A stretch of 64,000 nucleotides of DNA from Scolanthus callimorphus (taxonomy: Eukaryota > Cnidaria > Anthozoa > Actiniaria > Edwardsiidae). Every line of letters starts with the position of its first letter. The stretch's first letter is position 1. A model generated the notes under the pieces. The model had not been told where the DNA came from. It was given only the letters and a program-made list of their open reading frames with translations, and made no database searches. The stretch spans positions 21,783,387 through 21,847,386 of the forward strand of contig CM066918.1 in assembly GCA_033964015.1 (NCBI GenBank). The letters are read 5' to 3'. Position numbers and translations under genes: made by a program. Positions 1 through 11,322 of this stretch are shown here, in pieces.

Positions 1-309
1 CTCCATACGCCACACACGCATAATGATTAGGCATTTAACGAAGTGAATGTGCGGAGCTCCCCGCCTCGAAGGTGTAAGAGCAGAGCCCCTTGTTGTAGCC
101 TTTATTTTGTACGTCTATTTTTGCGGAATCTCTACTTGCCGCAGTGGTGTTTGCTTCCACCAAAGGGTCACCAAACGTAGCCGGCACGGTCATTTAATTT
201 TAATTAATTTTTACAGGGAATGTGTGGGCTATCAATGAGTCGTTCAATCTTAGATTTGCTTAAAAAATGTTTTGTCATGTGACCATGCAACCTCTCTTTA
301 AGTGTGCAG

Positions 310-416
310 GGACAAGCATCCCACTTCTGACTGTGAGAGAACTATAGCTGGCGGTGATCCGTGTAAGGCTGCATGGATGGTAGAGAATTGTAAAAAGTCG
401 TGCCAACTTTGTCCAG
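310..416 (+). CDS. Internal exon: ShKT domain of a secreted protein
   Basis: The exon lies between a good acceptor (..gtgtgcag) and a donor (CCAG|GTAAAT). It reads as 35 codons ending phase 1. The peptide has the ShKT pattern: Cys, then 9 residues, Cys, 8 residues, then C-x3-C-x2-C, with a Trp-Met pair before the closing motif WMVENCKKSCQLC. Five of the six family cysteines are here. The first, normally two residues before the starting Asp, should sit at the end of the preceding exon, which I did not find in bases 1-309. ShKT domains are common in cnidarian extracellular proteases and matrix proteins. The Lys-Tyr channel-blocking dyad of ShK toxins is absent, so I read this as a structural domain, not a venom peptide. 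It joins in phase to the terminal exon at 2417. Confidence 0.75.
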
Positions 417-2416
417 GTAAATATTGTATGATCTAGAGAACATGTATTTCGTGTTCTTCTTTACTGCCTCTTAATTACATAGAACGGTTTCCAGACGACC
501 GCTGAAAGTAGACCACACCTTGCGTGTTTTTACTTAGTCAGCCAAACAGAATGCGAAGACGAGGATTGATTTTTTGATGTCACGGCTAAACGCATGACGT
601 GTGCATCGTCTAACGTCCCCCGATTGGCTTGTTGTTGAAGTCCTCTTTACCGATGTTGTACACATACCTTGACAAAAGAATGATAACGAGGCTAAAAAAA
701 TACTCATGGGCGAGATCTTGTCATCGTTAAACAGACAAACCTCCTGTTCAACGGAGAGTGTACTACACTCAAGTTCGATGCTCTGTTGATCACTCAGGTG
801 CCATGTTGTTCTTTGAAAATCGCCCATGACCAGTGCCGTAGAGAATCACGAAATTCCTGGGCAAGCTATTTTAAAGTCGGCGTTCATTTATTTTCTCCCG
901 CAACGTGTGTCGAAGTGCAGGCAGAAAATTCAGGCCATTGAAAGCTGCTCTTAATCATGTAGTTTAAGCACATTTCACATTTTGGACTTTACGATATCGT
1001 ACTCATAAACAGGAGCGTAGCCAGGATTTTTTTTTTTTTTTTTGGGGGGGGGGGTCGCATCTGTACAAATGTATGATGCCCTTTTCCAGCTTACCGATTT
1101 GTTTCTTACCACTGTATGCATTGCTACGCGACCTCAAAATTCAATGTTGCGATGGGCGATTGGCGATTTTAAGCCGTCAATCAAACCAAAACGCTGGATT
1201 CGGCCACTTCAGCGGGCCGACATTGATTGCAAAATCAACCAAAATGGCTTTAAGCTATCCTTTGGCTTCCTTGACTCGAATGTTTAATTTTCCGGTTCAA
1301 GAAAATTGACAACTACTTTCTTGCGTAAAATCGCCAATCGCCCAACAGTGAACTTTGAGGTCGCGTAGCAATGCATACGGTGGTAATGTTTACTTTATTT
1401 TATTCTTCTTCTAAAAAGGGGGGATCACATGCACCCCAGGACCCCCGTAGCTACCCCACTGATAAATGTTAATTTCTTTTCAGGGTTAAAATGTACAAGA
1501 ACTGCCATGCCTACTGGTAATTCGTTAGCGTTATTGTGAATGCATAGATCTCACGAGATGTTTTTCATGTAAGGGAAGAGGTTTAAACAACGGTACTCTA
1601 TAAGTATCCAGGGATGGTGAATTAGGTGGTGGGTACCGGGTACTACACCCCCATAAGTTTCCAGTGGTTTAATGCACTAGTCAATATTAACCCCCGCACC
1701 CCCGAGGCCGGGGCATAGCGGGGCATTTGACAAACAGTTGTTATCAAACACCCCCGCCCCCAAGGACATTTTTTTGTGCCGTTCCCCCGCTCAATTCCGC
1801 GAGGTCGATTTGTCTTTGAGTACATGTGGGGGGAGTAAAGGAAGATGTGCAACCATTTAATAACGTATTAAAATGATCTCTGTGGTATACTTTCATTCAA
1901 TGCCCCTGACCTTCACTTGTAATTCAGTCTTCACGTGCAGAGCTGGAGAAAGGTTGTCCAATGTCCACATCGCGCAGAATGCTTATTGTTCAGACAAACA
2001 TTTTGATCAAGCAACAAAGCATTTAATCGCTCGCCATGCCCATTCACTCTATGAAAAATGTGTGTTTTGACCACGTTCCGTTAATACGCGGGTTGTGAGA
2101 CACAACATAATGTATTTGCCAAGATGGCGGCCGCTCGGTCAAATGCCCCGGCTATATTTCCATAGGATGTCGAAAGACTACAAATGACCCGGGTAGTCGT
2201 GCCATATCGTTTGCCAAATCGCGTCGAATCCCCTGCATATGCCCCGGCCGGCTTATATTATTATTGTTACCTGAAACAGCTGTAAAGAAAAATATTGTAC
2301 AAACATTCCTGTCATCGTTATTTTGCACAGTTGGCGATAGCGGGATAATTTTCATTAGATCATAAATCATAACAATTTCAATATTGCACTAACATAAATG
2401 CTTTCCCTTTTTCCAG
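417..2416 (+). other. Intron of the ShKT-protein gene
   Basis: Inferred intron with GT at 417 and AG at 2416. It contains a foldback repeat (about 1012-1470) with poly-T and poly-G runs. No further exon was recognised, although a small one cannot be excluded. Confidence 0.6.
1012..1470. repeat. Foldback repeat in the ShKT-gene intron
   Basis: Bases 1109-1166 reappear in reverse complement at 1331-1383, including the string TGCATTGCTACGCGACCTCA. Outside the arms are the ends gagcgtagccagga and the inverted ccccgtagctacccc. This end sequence recurs near 15616. It is probably a non-autonomous DNA transposon. Confidence 0.7.
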
Positions 2417-2619
2417 AGCTTCCCACAACTGCAGCTAAGTCGACATCGGTAACGTCATCATCATCCGTATCAGTGGAGATCAACTCTACGGCTTTTGTAA
2501 CAACAGGGGGTACAGGCATAGGCGGCGAAGCGTCATGCACTGACATGAGAACATCACTGATACTCTTGATGATATTAACTTGGATGTCAATAACACATCT
2601 AGTGGTGTTGGAACACTAA
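2417..2619 (+). CDS. Terminal exon: Ser/Thr-rich stalk and GPI-type tail of the ShKT protein
   Basis: The acceptor is pyrimidine-rich (ctttccctttttccag) and is followed by a frame open to TAA at 2617-2619. The preceding donor leaves one base; adding it completes a Glu codon, so the phase fits the exon ending at 416. The product is a Thr/Ser-rich stalk, a Gly-rich segment, a single Cys, and about 20 hydrophobic residues (SLILLMILTWMSITHLVV) ending shortly before the stop. This layout is typical of a GPI-attachment signal, with the cleavage site probably in GGEAS. A C-terminal membrane anchor is the alternative. The 5' part of the gene lies beyond the left edge. Confidence 0.72.
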
Positions 2620-2644
2620 CCCACAGTGCGTGGTAACTTATCCA

Positions 2645-3460
2645 GTGTCATTAATGGGGGGGGGGGGGGGGAGACTCCCATATTTTTTGGTCGGGGATGA
2701 TCGTCAGAAATTTTCAGTTTCACCCCTAAAAGATACGAAAAAGGGCGTGGCTCAAATAATTTTCTACCCCAAAAGATACCCATCAAGAAATTTTTCGTCT
2801 TTGATTAAAATGCCGTCTTTGATGTTGTCTAATCTCTCTTTCTTGAAGGTTTTCCGCTGCGTTAGAGCCCTAAAAAATACCACTGAATCTCAATTTCATT
2901 TTATTGTAGATCGAGGTTACCAATAAAAGAGACCAAAACCGTGTTTTACTGCGATTTTCATAATTCTGCGAACTCTCGCTAACGATTTCGAACCGTCAAA
3001 CCGCGTTCTGGCTTCCGCCAATCAAACTCCCGAGTCTTTTCATCGTTACTCTTTGTGCTTTTTGATTGGCCAGCACGTAACCGTTGCTCGGGTGACAGGA
3101 AGCCATTTTAGCACTGCTTAGTCGCTGGCCAATCAAAAAGCACAAAGAGTAACGACGAAAACACTAGGGGCTTTGATTCGAAAGCCAGAAGGCGGATTTA
3201 CGGTTGGAAATCGATAGCGAGAGTTCGCAGAATTATGAAAATCGCAGTAACCCCTAAAAGATACGCCGGGGTGCTCCGCTCTAGCTCACAAAATGTGACC
3301 CTGTTTATGACACAAAAAACGCTAGGTTTCGTGCCCTCTTATGACAAAAGGCACCGTGAAATATCGGAAAATGAATGCACTTGCCGCAAAATCCCCGAAA
3401 ATCAGGGAAATGCGGTAGACCCTGTTTATGACCAGAAGCTCAAAAGCTTACCCTGTTAAG
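2645..3460. mobile_element. CCCCTAAAAGATACC-family MITE with a nested foldback
   Basis: It begins with a G-run followed by gactcccatattttttggtc and gatgatcgtc, the end sequence shared with 40330-40780 and 57685-58137. The motif CCCTAAAAGATAC occurs inside. The element is interrupted at 2946-3251 by another palindrome, after which its CCCCTAAAAGATACG end resumes, so the palindrome inserted later. Confidence 0.6.
2946..3251. repeat. Foldback element nested in the MITE
   Basis: Left arm gcgattttcataattctgcg.. and right arm cgcagaattatgaaaatcgc are inverted copies. A second inverted pair closer to the centre is gattggccagc / gctggccaatc with agtaacgA/TcgttactcT. Confidence 0.75.
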
Positions 3461-3781
3461 CGGATCATCTCCGTTTTAGTCAGGGGCGAATTTTTTTTTT
3501 TTTTTTTTTGGGGGGGGCTTTCTCGGGAGATTTTCCCATACATTTACTGTATTTGCTGGAGAAAATTTGAACATTTTCATCCCATGTTTTCACTATCCGG
3601 CCCCCCTTTCTGAAATTCCTGGATCCGCCCGACAGTCAATATATGGAGAACCCCTCCCCCCACCACCACCACTCGAATGTCATCACAATGCTAAAATAGC
3701 ATTATCAGTACGGCGGATGGTAGTCTAGGAAAGCACACATATCCCAGTCTAACGTTTTAAAGGCAGGAACTAAATCTCCTT

Positions 3782-3938
3782 ACTAGCCTTGGGGCTAGGC
3801 GTTGGGGCGTAGTTTTAGGTCGAGAAACGCGAGTTTGCTTTCGCTTGGCCGCCATCTTGGATTTGCGGCCAAGCGAAAGCAAACTCGCGTATATCGACCT
3901 AAAACTACTCTCCAACGCCTGCGAGCAGGCTACCTTCT
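3782..3938. mobile_element. Short palindromic MITE (CGCAGGCGTTGG family)
   Basis: Inverted arms: gtagttttaggtcgagaaac.. against its reverse complement ending aacgcctgcgagcaggct. The centre holds gccgccatcttggatt. Related copies occur at 20260-20400, 23085-23108 and 53585-53755. Confidence 0.7.
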
Positions 3939-4000
3939 TACTAACCAGGTCAAGGATAATCACGTGTTGATAATCAGGCTACAGATGTATTTCACTGTTG

Positions 4001-4270
4001 TATATATACCGTTTCCGGGAAACGTTGTCACCCAAAAAGCCTATAAGCTTGAAGCGCAAAGGATGATGGGGGCATTTAAACTGCTACTGTTTGATCTGAA
4101 TTCAGACAGTTATCGCAAACATAGGTGAAATGATTAAATTTCAGCACATTTCCAAGCATGTTTGTTTCTAATATTTTACAGAAATTTAAATAAATCTTTA
4201 CCCATACTCCCTAGCGCACCAAGCTTATAGGCTTTTTGGTGACAACGTATCCCGGAAACGGTATATATAT
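4001..4270. mobile_element. Foldback element with TATATATACCGTTTCCGGGA ends
   Basis: The end tatataccgtttccgggaaa, followed by cgttgtcacccaaaaagcct, is repeated inverted at 4200-4270 (agcttataggctttttggtg .. cccggaaacggtatatat). The central part is AT-rich and non-coding. Confidence 0.8.
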
Positions 4271-5075
4271 CTTTTTGGTTTTTGAGGAAAACTACAATTA
4301 GTGACAAAAAACCCTTGGCCCCTTCAGAATTGATTACTATAGGCTGAAAGACAGTATAATGTATCACAAGCAACAAACATGATATGATGTTAAGTATTCA
4401 AGATTATTTAATATTAGTTAATAATACACAACAAATGACATGTTGAAATATAACAAAGTGAAAAGTCTATTTTTAAATGTAGCAACAATCAGATATATCC
4501 ATTCACATTGTAAAGCTTCAGACGCCAAGAAAAGGAATCCACTAGCAGTTCGAGTAAGCAGCTAGTTGACACAAATATTGTACTAAGTCATTTGCATTCC
4601 ATTGTAAAAGTGTCCGTGGGACTGCTTTCAATATCTTGCAAAAAAAAACATTTCTAATTATGCCCAACGGCACTGAAAACGAATTTTGTAGCTCTTTAAA
4701 AACTCCGGGAAATGCCAGTGGACTGCAATTGACAATGACAATGTTTACCTGTGCACTATTTGTTTCGACTTTGATGTTTTTTTAAAAGGCTCCAATGGGA
4801 ATTTGTTTTTGATGTTACTACAGTTAATGAGTAACACTATAGCTTCTAGAAAATGCAAACAGAATTTGAATATCCGTAATATTACTGTAGTACAAGATCT
4901 CCAAATGGGTTACATACACATAACTTGTGTCCCACTCCCACTGTGGTACTGAGGGCGTCTTGTGTTGTAGAGGTGCAAAGTGCATGAAAGTATAACCTCC
5001 AAAAAACTACATAGTCAGTTTGTCAAACCCTGTCAAGATCCCATGATCGAAAGTGATATTCCCCCAAATAGTCCA

Positions 5076-5967
5076 GTCATTTTGTAAAATGACCCACAAC
5101 TAATTGCAACATACCCTGCGAGCAGTGCTTTCCTCCTCTCTTAGGCAAGCAGCTAGCTCTCCCTCACTAGCCGCCCGGCCTACGAGAGGAGGAAATCACT
5201 GCCAGGGTAATTGCAACAGAAAGTTTCTCAACGGTTTTAGGGCCATAAAGTCAACCTAACAAACATACTAAAAGTCCTAAAAAATTTAGTGGGGGAACAT
5301 ATCAAAATTCAAGTTTGAAAAGACGACACAGTTTTCTTTTGTTGGCGGCCATCTTGCCCATTGTCATTAATGAGTTTTACCGCCCTTAAGTTTTGCGAAG
5401 GTTTTGATATTCGCTATACTGTACAGTATTCCCAGCTAAGTGTTTAAATTTTTAGTGGTTTAAAATGGACTCATTCGTGTTATATATACTTTGTTAGGTA
5501 TGTTATTTTTGCAAACTACGCTTTGACTAAGAGAAATTTCCAATGTCATAAGTCCAATACAGTGCCTGAGTAGGAATCTTGAAACATGTTTCCATACACA
5601 ACTCAATAGTTCTTAATATGTTAATAATGGATTCGGTTGGCAAACATCAATAGACTCTATACATGGGGTCATTTCTATGTAAAGGAAAGCGCTAGAATAT
5701 TTACCTGTTACGCATTACAGTCTAGGATAGAACTAGTTTTATCAGCGTAGAGCTCTAAGTGCCGTAAAACTCATTAATACCAAAGCCAAAATGGCCGCCA
5801 ACAAAAGAAAAGAAAAACTCCCAAATTTAAGTACTTTTCCCTACTTCAAATAAATTTGATTTTTAGTATGTTGTTTCTAAGGGTATTTTGGATAGGATTA
5901 TGAAGCTTCTGTTGCAACTTACTTTGAGGTTGACCGAATTTTTCTCATATAATGACTGGACTAAAAT
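5076..5967. mobile_element. Foldback element of about 0.9 kb
   Basis: Several collinear inverted pairs match: atagtccagtcatt / aatgactggact, ttgcaacagaa / cttctgttgcaa, and ttgttggcggccat / atggccgccaacaa. Arms are diverged, suggesting an old insertion. It lies 3' of the RBR ligase gene. Confidence 0.65.
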
Positions 5968-6424
5968 GCTATCATCTGAAGAAAAAGTTATGGTTTTCAT
6001 CAGAGCCTACTGGTGGGTTACCTACATGTAGTAGTTCCAGGCCCTTGGGGAAACATTGAGGGCAAAAAATGGGAAAACGTTTCTCTCCAAAGTCTGCTGA
6101 ATTGAGGAATTTTTTGGCGACATTCAAACAATATAATATTGTTTTTCTGTTATATCTGTGTGATGCTAATGAATATATGGAAAAATTCCAAGTGGATTTT
6201 TTTTAATGTTAAGATTTTAGTTAAAACACTCAGAGCCTTGCCAAGTTTCATAACCACCCCCCCCCCCCCCCCCCAAAAAAAAAAACGGACGCTGGGTTTT
6301 TGTGTCCCAAAAAATCCCAGTCAATTTTATGGACCCACAAGATCCAAACTTCGAAAGTGTTAGACCCTAAAATTCCTTTGCACCCCCCCCCCCCCCCCCC
6401 CCCCTACCTCCCCCTGGGGTTCAC

Positions 6425-7571
6425 CTACTTCGATTTCATCTCCATCACATGCCTACTGATGTCAAGGATGCATTTCTCTGCAAAGTGCACAAGTCCTTGT
6501 AGCCTCTCTAGCTTTGCAGCTTTAAAACGTGCAGCGGCTCTCCTTTCCTCTTTAATAATCATTGTAACTTGGTCCATTATAAAAACTAGTCTATAGAAAT
6601 CCTGTTTCAGCTTTTTCTCCTGTTTGTTGCTCATCAAAATGATTGCAGCTCCTTCCAAGACAATATGTGCTTGGATCTTGACATCATAGACTTGTTTTAG
6701 TACTCTGTGGATGCTTATCTCTGTCATTGTTTGCAGAGAAGCCGCTGCTCTGGAAAGCTTCGATACGTCTGTATAAACGAACAGTCCTTGCAATCGAAGT
6801 GCAAAGTATGAATTTAGTCCTTTCTGGATAGAAGAGAGCCTTTTCCTTTCTCGGAAAAGCACTCCAGATTTCCTTGCTGAAAAGTTTTTCACAGCAATGT
6901 CCAAAAGGCTGAGCTCTCTTTGGTGTTTGGGTAAATAAACCTTCTTGTGCATTATGGCATTAGGTTCACATGCTGTATTGTGACTTAGTTTTAAGCAATT
7001 CCAACAAAAGTTAGTGCCACACAAGATACAATGCATATTACTGCAGCCAAAGTACTTCTCAATCGGATAGTGACACATGGGACAATTCTTCACCATCACA
7101 TATTTGATTTCTACTGGTGCCAAGTACATGGAAGCAGCTTTCTAATGTGAGCATGGACTTTGGATGCTTCCTGGCAAGATGCTGGCCAGTGAGCTGTCTG
7201 CCGACAAGACCAACACCAAATCTCTCCACATCCACACAAGATGGGAGCAGGAGAATCTGTGTAATCTACATTTGTACTTTTTCCTCTTTCAGTGCAGGTG
7301 ATTCTGTTGATGAACCGGCACTTGTCTGAAGGGCATCTCAACCATTCTGGGCTTCTGTTTAAGTTTTGCCGAATCTTGTGGAGTAGGTACTTGCTATAGC
7401 CACTGGGGATAAGAGCCATGATGGTGATCTCATCCAGGGAAGTACTGCATTGGCTGCTAGGGCATGTGAGATCTGTCTGGCCATTGGAGATCTCTGTTTT
7501 GAGGTACTCCTCCCAACAGAGATTGCAGAAGCTGTGTAAGCAAGCTTTCATGGTGGTGGACAAAGTTTGGG
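6425..7571 (-). CDS. RBR ligase exon 3: RING1 remainder, IBR, Rcat, C-terminus
   Basis: Acceptor ttatcatttcag|CCC; stop TAG at 6425-6427. It opens with the rest of RING1 (MKACLHSFCNLCWEEY, CPSSQC), then the IBR, then RING2 and a Lys/Arg-rich helical tail. At about 7131 the frame changes between HIRKLLP and the segment starting YLAPVEIKY. The spacing from the IBR to the first Rcat Cys (about 30 residues) matches HHARI if the sequence is simply joined, so one missing base fits better than an intron. Confidence 0.85.
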
Positions 7572-10500
7572 CTGAAATGATAAGAAGTCAATATCATTTT
7601 ATACTTTAAAATAACAAGGGATGTACCATGGGGAAATGCAATGTTCTTCACAGGGAATTTCCACAGAAACCCACCCATGGAAAAAGCTGATTTTCCCATG
7701 GTAGAAGAATTTGAAGTGTTCCATTTCCCATGGCTATCTATTATGTGAATTCGTGAATTCTGAACACTTCCTATGAGTGTGCCTTGGGAAATTCAGTTTT
7801 TCCCACAGATTGGTTTCTGCAGAAATTCCTTGTGCTTCGATCTTAATGTGCTTTGGATCTTTAGAAGAAATGCACTACATAATTGGTCATTGATCTGAGC
7901 AGAGTGCACTTTGGTCAGAAATCATATGCATGATTTCAAAATTGAATGAGCCACACAGCAAGGAAGATCAATTTGAAAACACAAGTATGAGTTCTCACCA
8001 AAATTGCATGATGAGAAGTACAATTGCCACTTCCTTACATCCATTTTTAAATCACACAACCATGGTTTCAATAGGTGCTTTATTTTACAAAGCATATTTC
8101 CATAGGCTCCCCAGGCTACTAATTTGTGTGAAGAATTACTGTAACGGTAAAATACAGAGAATGTATGGACATGTAAATCACGAGAAAAATATACAATGGA
8201 AATTTAAAATAAAAAACTGTTCTACAATAATATCTAGTTGTACTTCTCTTGAAATCTGCGAAAATTATGGGGACTTGAGCTCTTTTCACTGTTCTCTCGC
8301 TCCCTATACAAGAAAAGAGCTCAAATCCCCATAATTTTTGCAGATTTCAAGAGAAGAGAAGTACAACTAGATATTATTGTAGAACAGTTTTTATTCATGA
8401 TTTTAAATTTCCATCCTATATTTTTCTCATGATTTACATTGTCCATACATTCTCTGTATTTTACCATTACAGTACTCTTCACACAAATAAGTAGCCTGGT
8501 GAGCCTATGATATTTCTGACTGACAATAATGGGAAATGTTGTCAACAAAGACAAAAATTACACCTAATAGATAACTTTGATGGCATTTTGCTTAAAAATG
8601 GAGCAATTTGATTGGCCAATGGCTCATTTAAAACTCTCAAACATAATTGACTATCCAATTTTGATGCTTGATTGTGATTGGTTGAAAAATGGAGCATTTA
8701 AGAGTTGAAAACAGGTTGCTTTGTGAATAATGCATCCTCTTTTTCATCAATCAGAATGAAGGGATTCATCAACTAACTAGATCTCTTTGCATATGTACTG
8801 TACCATACCTTCCTTGCTGACTTCCTCAAAACAGATATCACAGAATAAAGTCTGATGCTCCTGTACACTGAACACAAGCTGTGTACTAGTACATTTTTCT
8901 TGAATTCTTCTTCTGACATCATGTTTGGACTGGTCTTCAGTGCAGGTTTTTGACTTGTAACCAGTAGCTCTCTCCAAGATATGCATGGAATACAGGGGCC
9001 GTCTTGGATTACTAGAGTCAACACACTTCTCAATGCCTGTATAAAAGAGAACAAGATTTCTATCAGTATTTTCCCTTTAGGCAGAACACTGGGTATAAAA
9101 CCTAGCTGCACATACAGTAGGTTTGACAAATGGCTCCTGGTTTATTGCAGCCTTAGTGAAAAACCTTCAGGTTCCTACATGCATGTGCACGCAATCTTAT
9201 AGGATCATATAGGATCTGACAAGGTAGGATACCAAGATTCCACATGTATCAGATCCTGTAGCATAATACAAGATCCTGTAAGATCTTAATGGTTTTCACA
9301 GAATCTCAAAAATCTGAATATTTTCTAGAACCACAAAAATGCAATCAAAAACCACACAGCAAATTTGTCAAATTGACATTTTGGGCCATGTTTTGACACC
9401 ATTAATTCCTTGACAAAATCAAGCAATTTACCTGCATTTTTGATGTGCTCTTCAATGCACTTGACAGCAGCTAATACTACCTCACCAACAGAATAGCTAA
9501 ATCCATCCAAGCATCCAGCAAATCTGGACACCACTTCTGATAGGATCTGTTCCATATCTTGTGAGCCAGGGAACTCTGATACCTCGCTGCACACTACCAA
9601 GCTAACAGACCAGACATCATACAATCTGCATTCATCCGAGTGGGATAACTCAAAAAGAATGTCTGCTGATTGAATACCATACAAAAACAACTCATCTAAC
9701 ACACTTACGGCAAATTTCCTGGGGAAGCTTTCTCCTTCCCTGTAGAAGGTTCCAAAAGTTCTTTCTAAGGAGCTTGGTTCAGTTTCTTTTCCTTCAATAG
9801 AAAAAGTTGCAGAAACTTTCTTCTCTATGTTATGTTTAGGATCCTTAGTAGCATTGGCCTGTGTATAGAAAAATTCTGTTAATAGTGTATTGCCTTGGTT
9901 AGCAATCTTTCTTTCTTCCAATGGAATAAAATTATCATGTTGCATGGCTTCATCTTCATTATCCAAATAAACACATCGCTGCTTCTTGTTTGTAAACGGA
10001 TGCTTAGTTTTGATGGATTTCTCTGGCAGGTAACCTATGGCTTTGCTGCTATTTGAGAGAAAATCAGCTAAGCTATAAGCATGTTGGTTCTCAATATAAG
10101 TTGATGCATCATCACTTTCAAATTCTAGTTCATCCTCTTCTCGATCATGAAAATCTATAAAATCTTCTTCCTCGTCATAGAATTCTTCAATCTGATCCAC
10201 AGTCCGCGTCCTGTTCCTGCGTTTCGATCCTGACTTCTGTCGAGACTTCTTGTTGGGTTGTTGGTTGAGAGGCCATGAACCTTTGCAGTAAGGATAAGCA
10301 AATTCGATCGCGACGTTTGACCGTAATTCCCGTTAGTCAGAGTCTCGGCAAGTGCATATTTCCCCTTTGCTCGGCGAACCCGGCCCTGATTACTGTCGAA
10401 CACAGACAGACAGTTGCCTCGCTTGCGTTGCCTTTGCGTGGACTCTAGCTTTCTCTCGACAAGAAATCGGACCTCTTCCGCGCCAAACAGCTGCAGATCG

Positions 10501-10721
10501 CCGCTGTCTTTCATCAGATCGGGCAGTAACCAGCGATTTTGCTTACCCAGTGAGTATATAACATCCTCAGTGGGATTGTCGACTTGCATTTGATCCCTAA
10601 AACTGCCCTTTCCATTACGAACCAGCACAACTCCATCGCGCCGCGGTGTCGATTGCTTGGCGTAATTTGAGCGCACTGTTTTCCCAGTGTGATGTCCAAG
10701 TTTGCCCTCTTTCCAAACCAT
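6425..10721 (-). CDS. RBR-type (Ariadne-like) E3 ubiquitin ligase, full gene span
   Basis: Three exons: 10721-9432, 9036-8809 and 7571-6425, about 888 codons in all. RBR ligases take ubiquitin from an E2 onto a cysteine in RING2 (Rcat), then pass it to the substrate. Domain order: basic N-terminus, acidic stretch, unassigned region, RING1 (CDIC.. split across exons 2 and 3), IBR (RCPSDKC, LCGCG, WCWSC, HWPASC), Rcat (CPMCHYPIEK..GCSNMHC), then a helical C-terminus. The catalytic Cys of the GC motif is present. The His two residues after it in HHARI (GCNHM) is Asn here. ATG 10721 is chosen because the frame is open from it. Two single-base frame breaks (about 10335-10160 and about 7131) interrupt the reading. 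Splice phases agree at both introns. Which RBR subfamily is uncertain. Confidence 0.85.
7572..8808 (-). other. RBR ligase intron 2, with a foldback
   Basis: GT at 8808 and AG at 7572 on the minus strand. It holds the 8097-8513 foldback. No additional exon was recognised. Confidence 0.8.
8097..8513. mobile_element. Near-perfect foldback in RBR intron 2
   Basis: About 190-bp arms, inverted: ccataggctc..ccaggctact at the left is mirrored by agtagcctggtgagcctatg at the right. The inner ends meet at gagctcttttcactg..agaaaagagctc. High arm identity suggests a recent insertion or gene conversion. Confidence 0.85.
8809..9036 (-). CDS. RBR ligase exon 2: start of RING1
   Basis: Acceptor ..cttttatacag|GC and donor GAAG|GTATGG. 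The upstream exon leaves one base, completing a Gly codon, and the exon reads through 75 codons to the first zinc-ligand pair of RING1 (LFCDICFEEV). One base is carried over and joins exon 3 in frame. Confidence 0.85.
9037..9431 (-). other. RBR ligase intron 1
   Basis: 395-bp intron with GT at 9431-9430 and AG at 9038-9037. It contains repeats of the word aggatc/gatcct (tcatataggatctgac, agatcctgtag, agatcctgtaag) at 9198-9285. No exon. Confidence 0.8.
9432..10721 (-). CDS. RBR ligase exon 1: N-terminal region
   Basis: ATG at 10719-10721; donor GCAG|GTAAAT at 9432/9431. The first part reads in one frame to about 10335-10160, then a second frame continues through a basic patch (KKSRQKSGSKRRNR) into an acidic run (FYDEEEDFIDF..REEDELEFE). 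The exon is 1290 nt and should end phase 0 from the ATG, but the next exon joins only in phase 1, as expected if one base is missing. A stop at 10333-10335 in the second frame limits where the break can be. The rest, up to CIEEHIKNAG, resembles no domain I know. Confidence 0.75.
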
Positions 10722-10927
10722 AATGCAGTTCGTCAACCTTTGTCTCTAAAATGTTTCTTTCCTGCTCTTTCTGTAGGTTGTATCTGTTGAAATACAGTTG
10801 AACATGCAGCGATATTTACGTGTCTATAAAGCCGCCATTGTTGTTTTCCTCCGTGGTGCAATTTTCGCGGTGGTGTAATATGCTGCAACGTGATTGGTTG
10901 CTATAGATAAAAACATGACGTACATAC
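10722..10927 (-). promoter_or_regulatory. 5' leader / promoter region of the RBR ligase
   Basis: Upstream of ATG 10721 is a short upstream frame, ATGGCGGCTTTATAG (MAAL, minus strand, near 10837), that could damp translation if transcribed. A CCAAT-type motif (gtgattggttgc) lies at 10889-10900. No TATA box was obvious. The transcription start is unknown. Confidence 0.3.
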
Positions 10928-11158
10928 AGGGTACCCAAATGAAGTAGGAATTCGTTGGGTAACGATTTGAAATCTTCGCAAAATAATTTGCGTATCTTTC
11001 AGTACAACGTCTATGATACTGTTTTCAATAAATAATTGGAAGAATGTATTTCGTACAACCCCAAACCCTCGAAAATCAGCTCGTTCACTGACTCGTCCCC
11101 AGTCTCTAAAGAAAAAGTAGAGTAAAAGCACGCTAAGGATCACGGTCAGGAGGACCAA
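10928..11158 (-). CDS. Possible first exon of an unknown membrane protein
   Basis: 77 codons from an ATG, beginning with a hydrophobic segment (VLLTVILSVLLLYFFF) and ending at a consensus-like donor (CCT|GTATGT). I do not recognise the rest. No partner exon was found, and the next gene on this strand begins only about 200 bp downstream, so it may be a chance frame or a remnant. Confidence 0.2.
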
Positions 11159-11322
11159 ATGCGTTTCCCATTGTCTCCCTCATTCGGAATTTAGCGCTTT
11201 GTGCATCCTCTTGGGAATTGTATGCACCTTTAAATCTTGAAGTTTTCATGCAAATTGCACTTGACCTTCAAGTTACTCGCTTGAAAACATCACTTTTGTA
11301 GACCGTGCAAATTTTTACTCAT

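Larger units (their letters stand above)
2620..6424. other. Intergenic stretch filled with repeats
   Basis: No exon was recognised. Contents include homopolymer runs (2646-2661 G; 3490-3510 T then G; 6257-6274 and 6384-6403 C) and at least five foldback elements listed separately. Open frames here are low-complexity or repeat-derived. Confidence 0.6.

Noticed and set aside
3757..4128. Opposed open frames with KRKQTRVSRPKTT-type peptides (also 53428-53778)
   Set aside because: The same peptide appears wherever the CGCAGGCGTT MITE occurs; repeat-derived.
6300..6596. Pro-rich open frames at poly-C runs (also 3428, 56745, 57631)
   Set aside because: Homopolymer and MITE sequence; 6425-6596 overlaps the RBR ligase on the other strand.
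10155..10200. A tiny intron to explain the RBR exon 1 frame change
   Set aside because: No GT..AG pair of workable length was found, while one missing base explains both the frame and the downstream phase.
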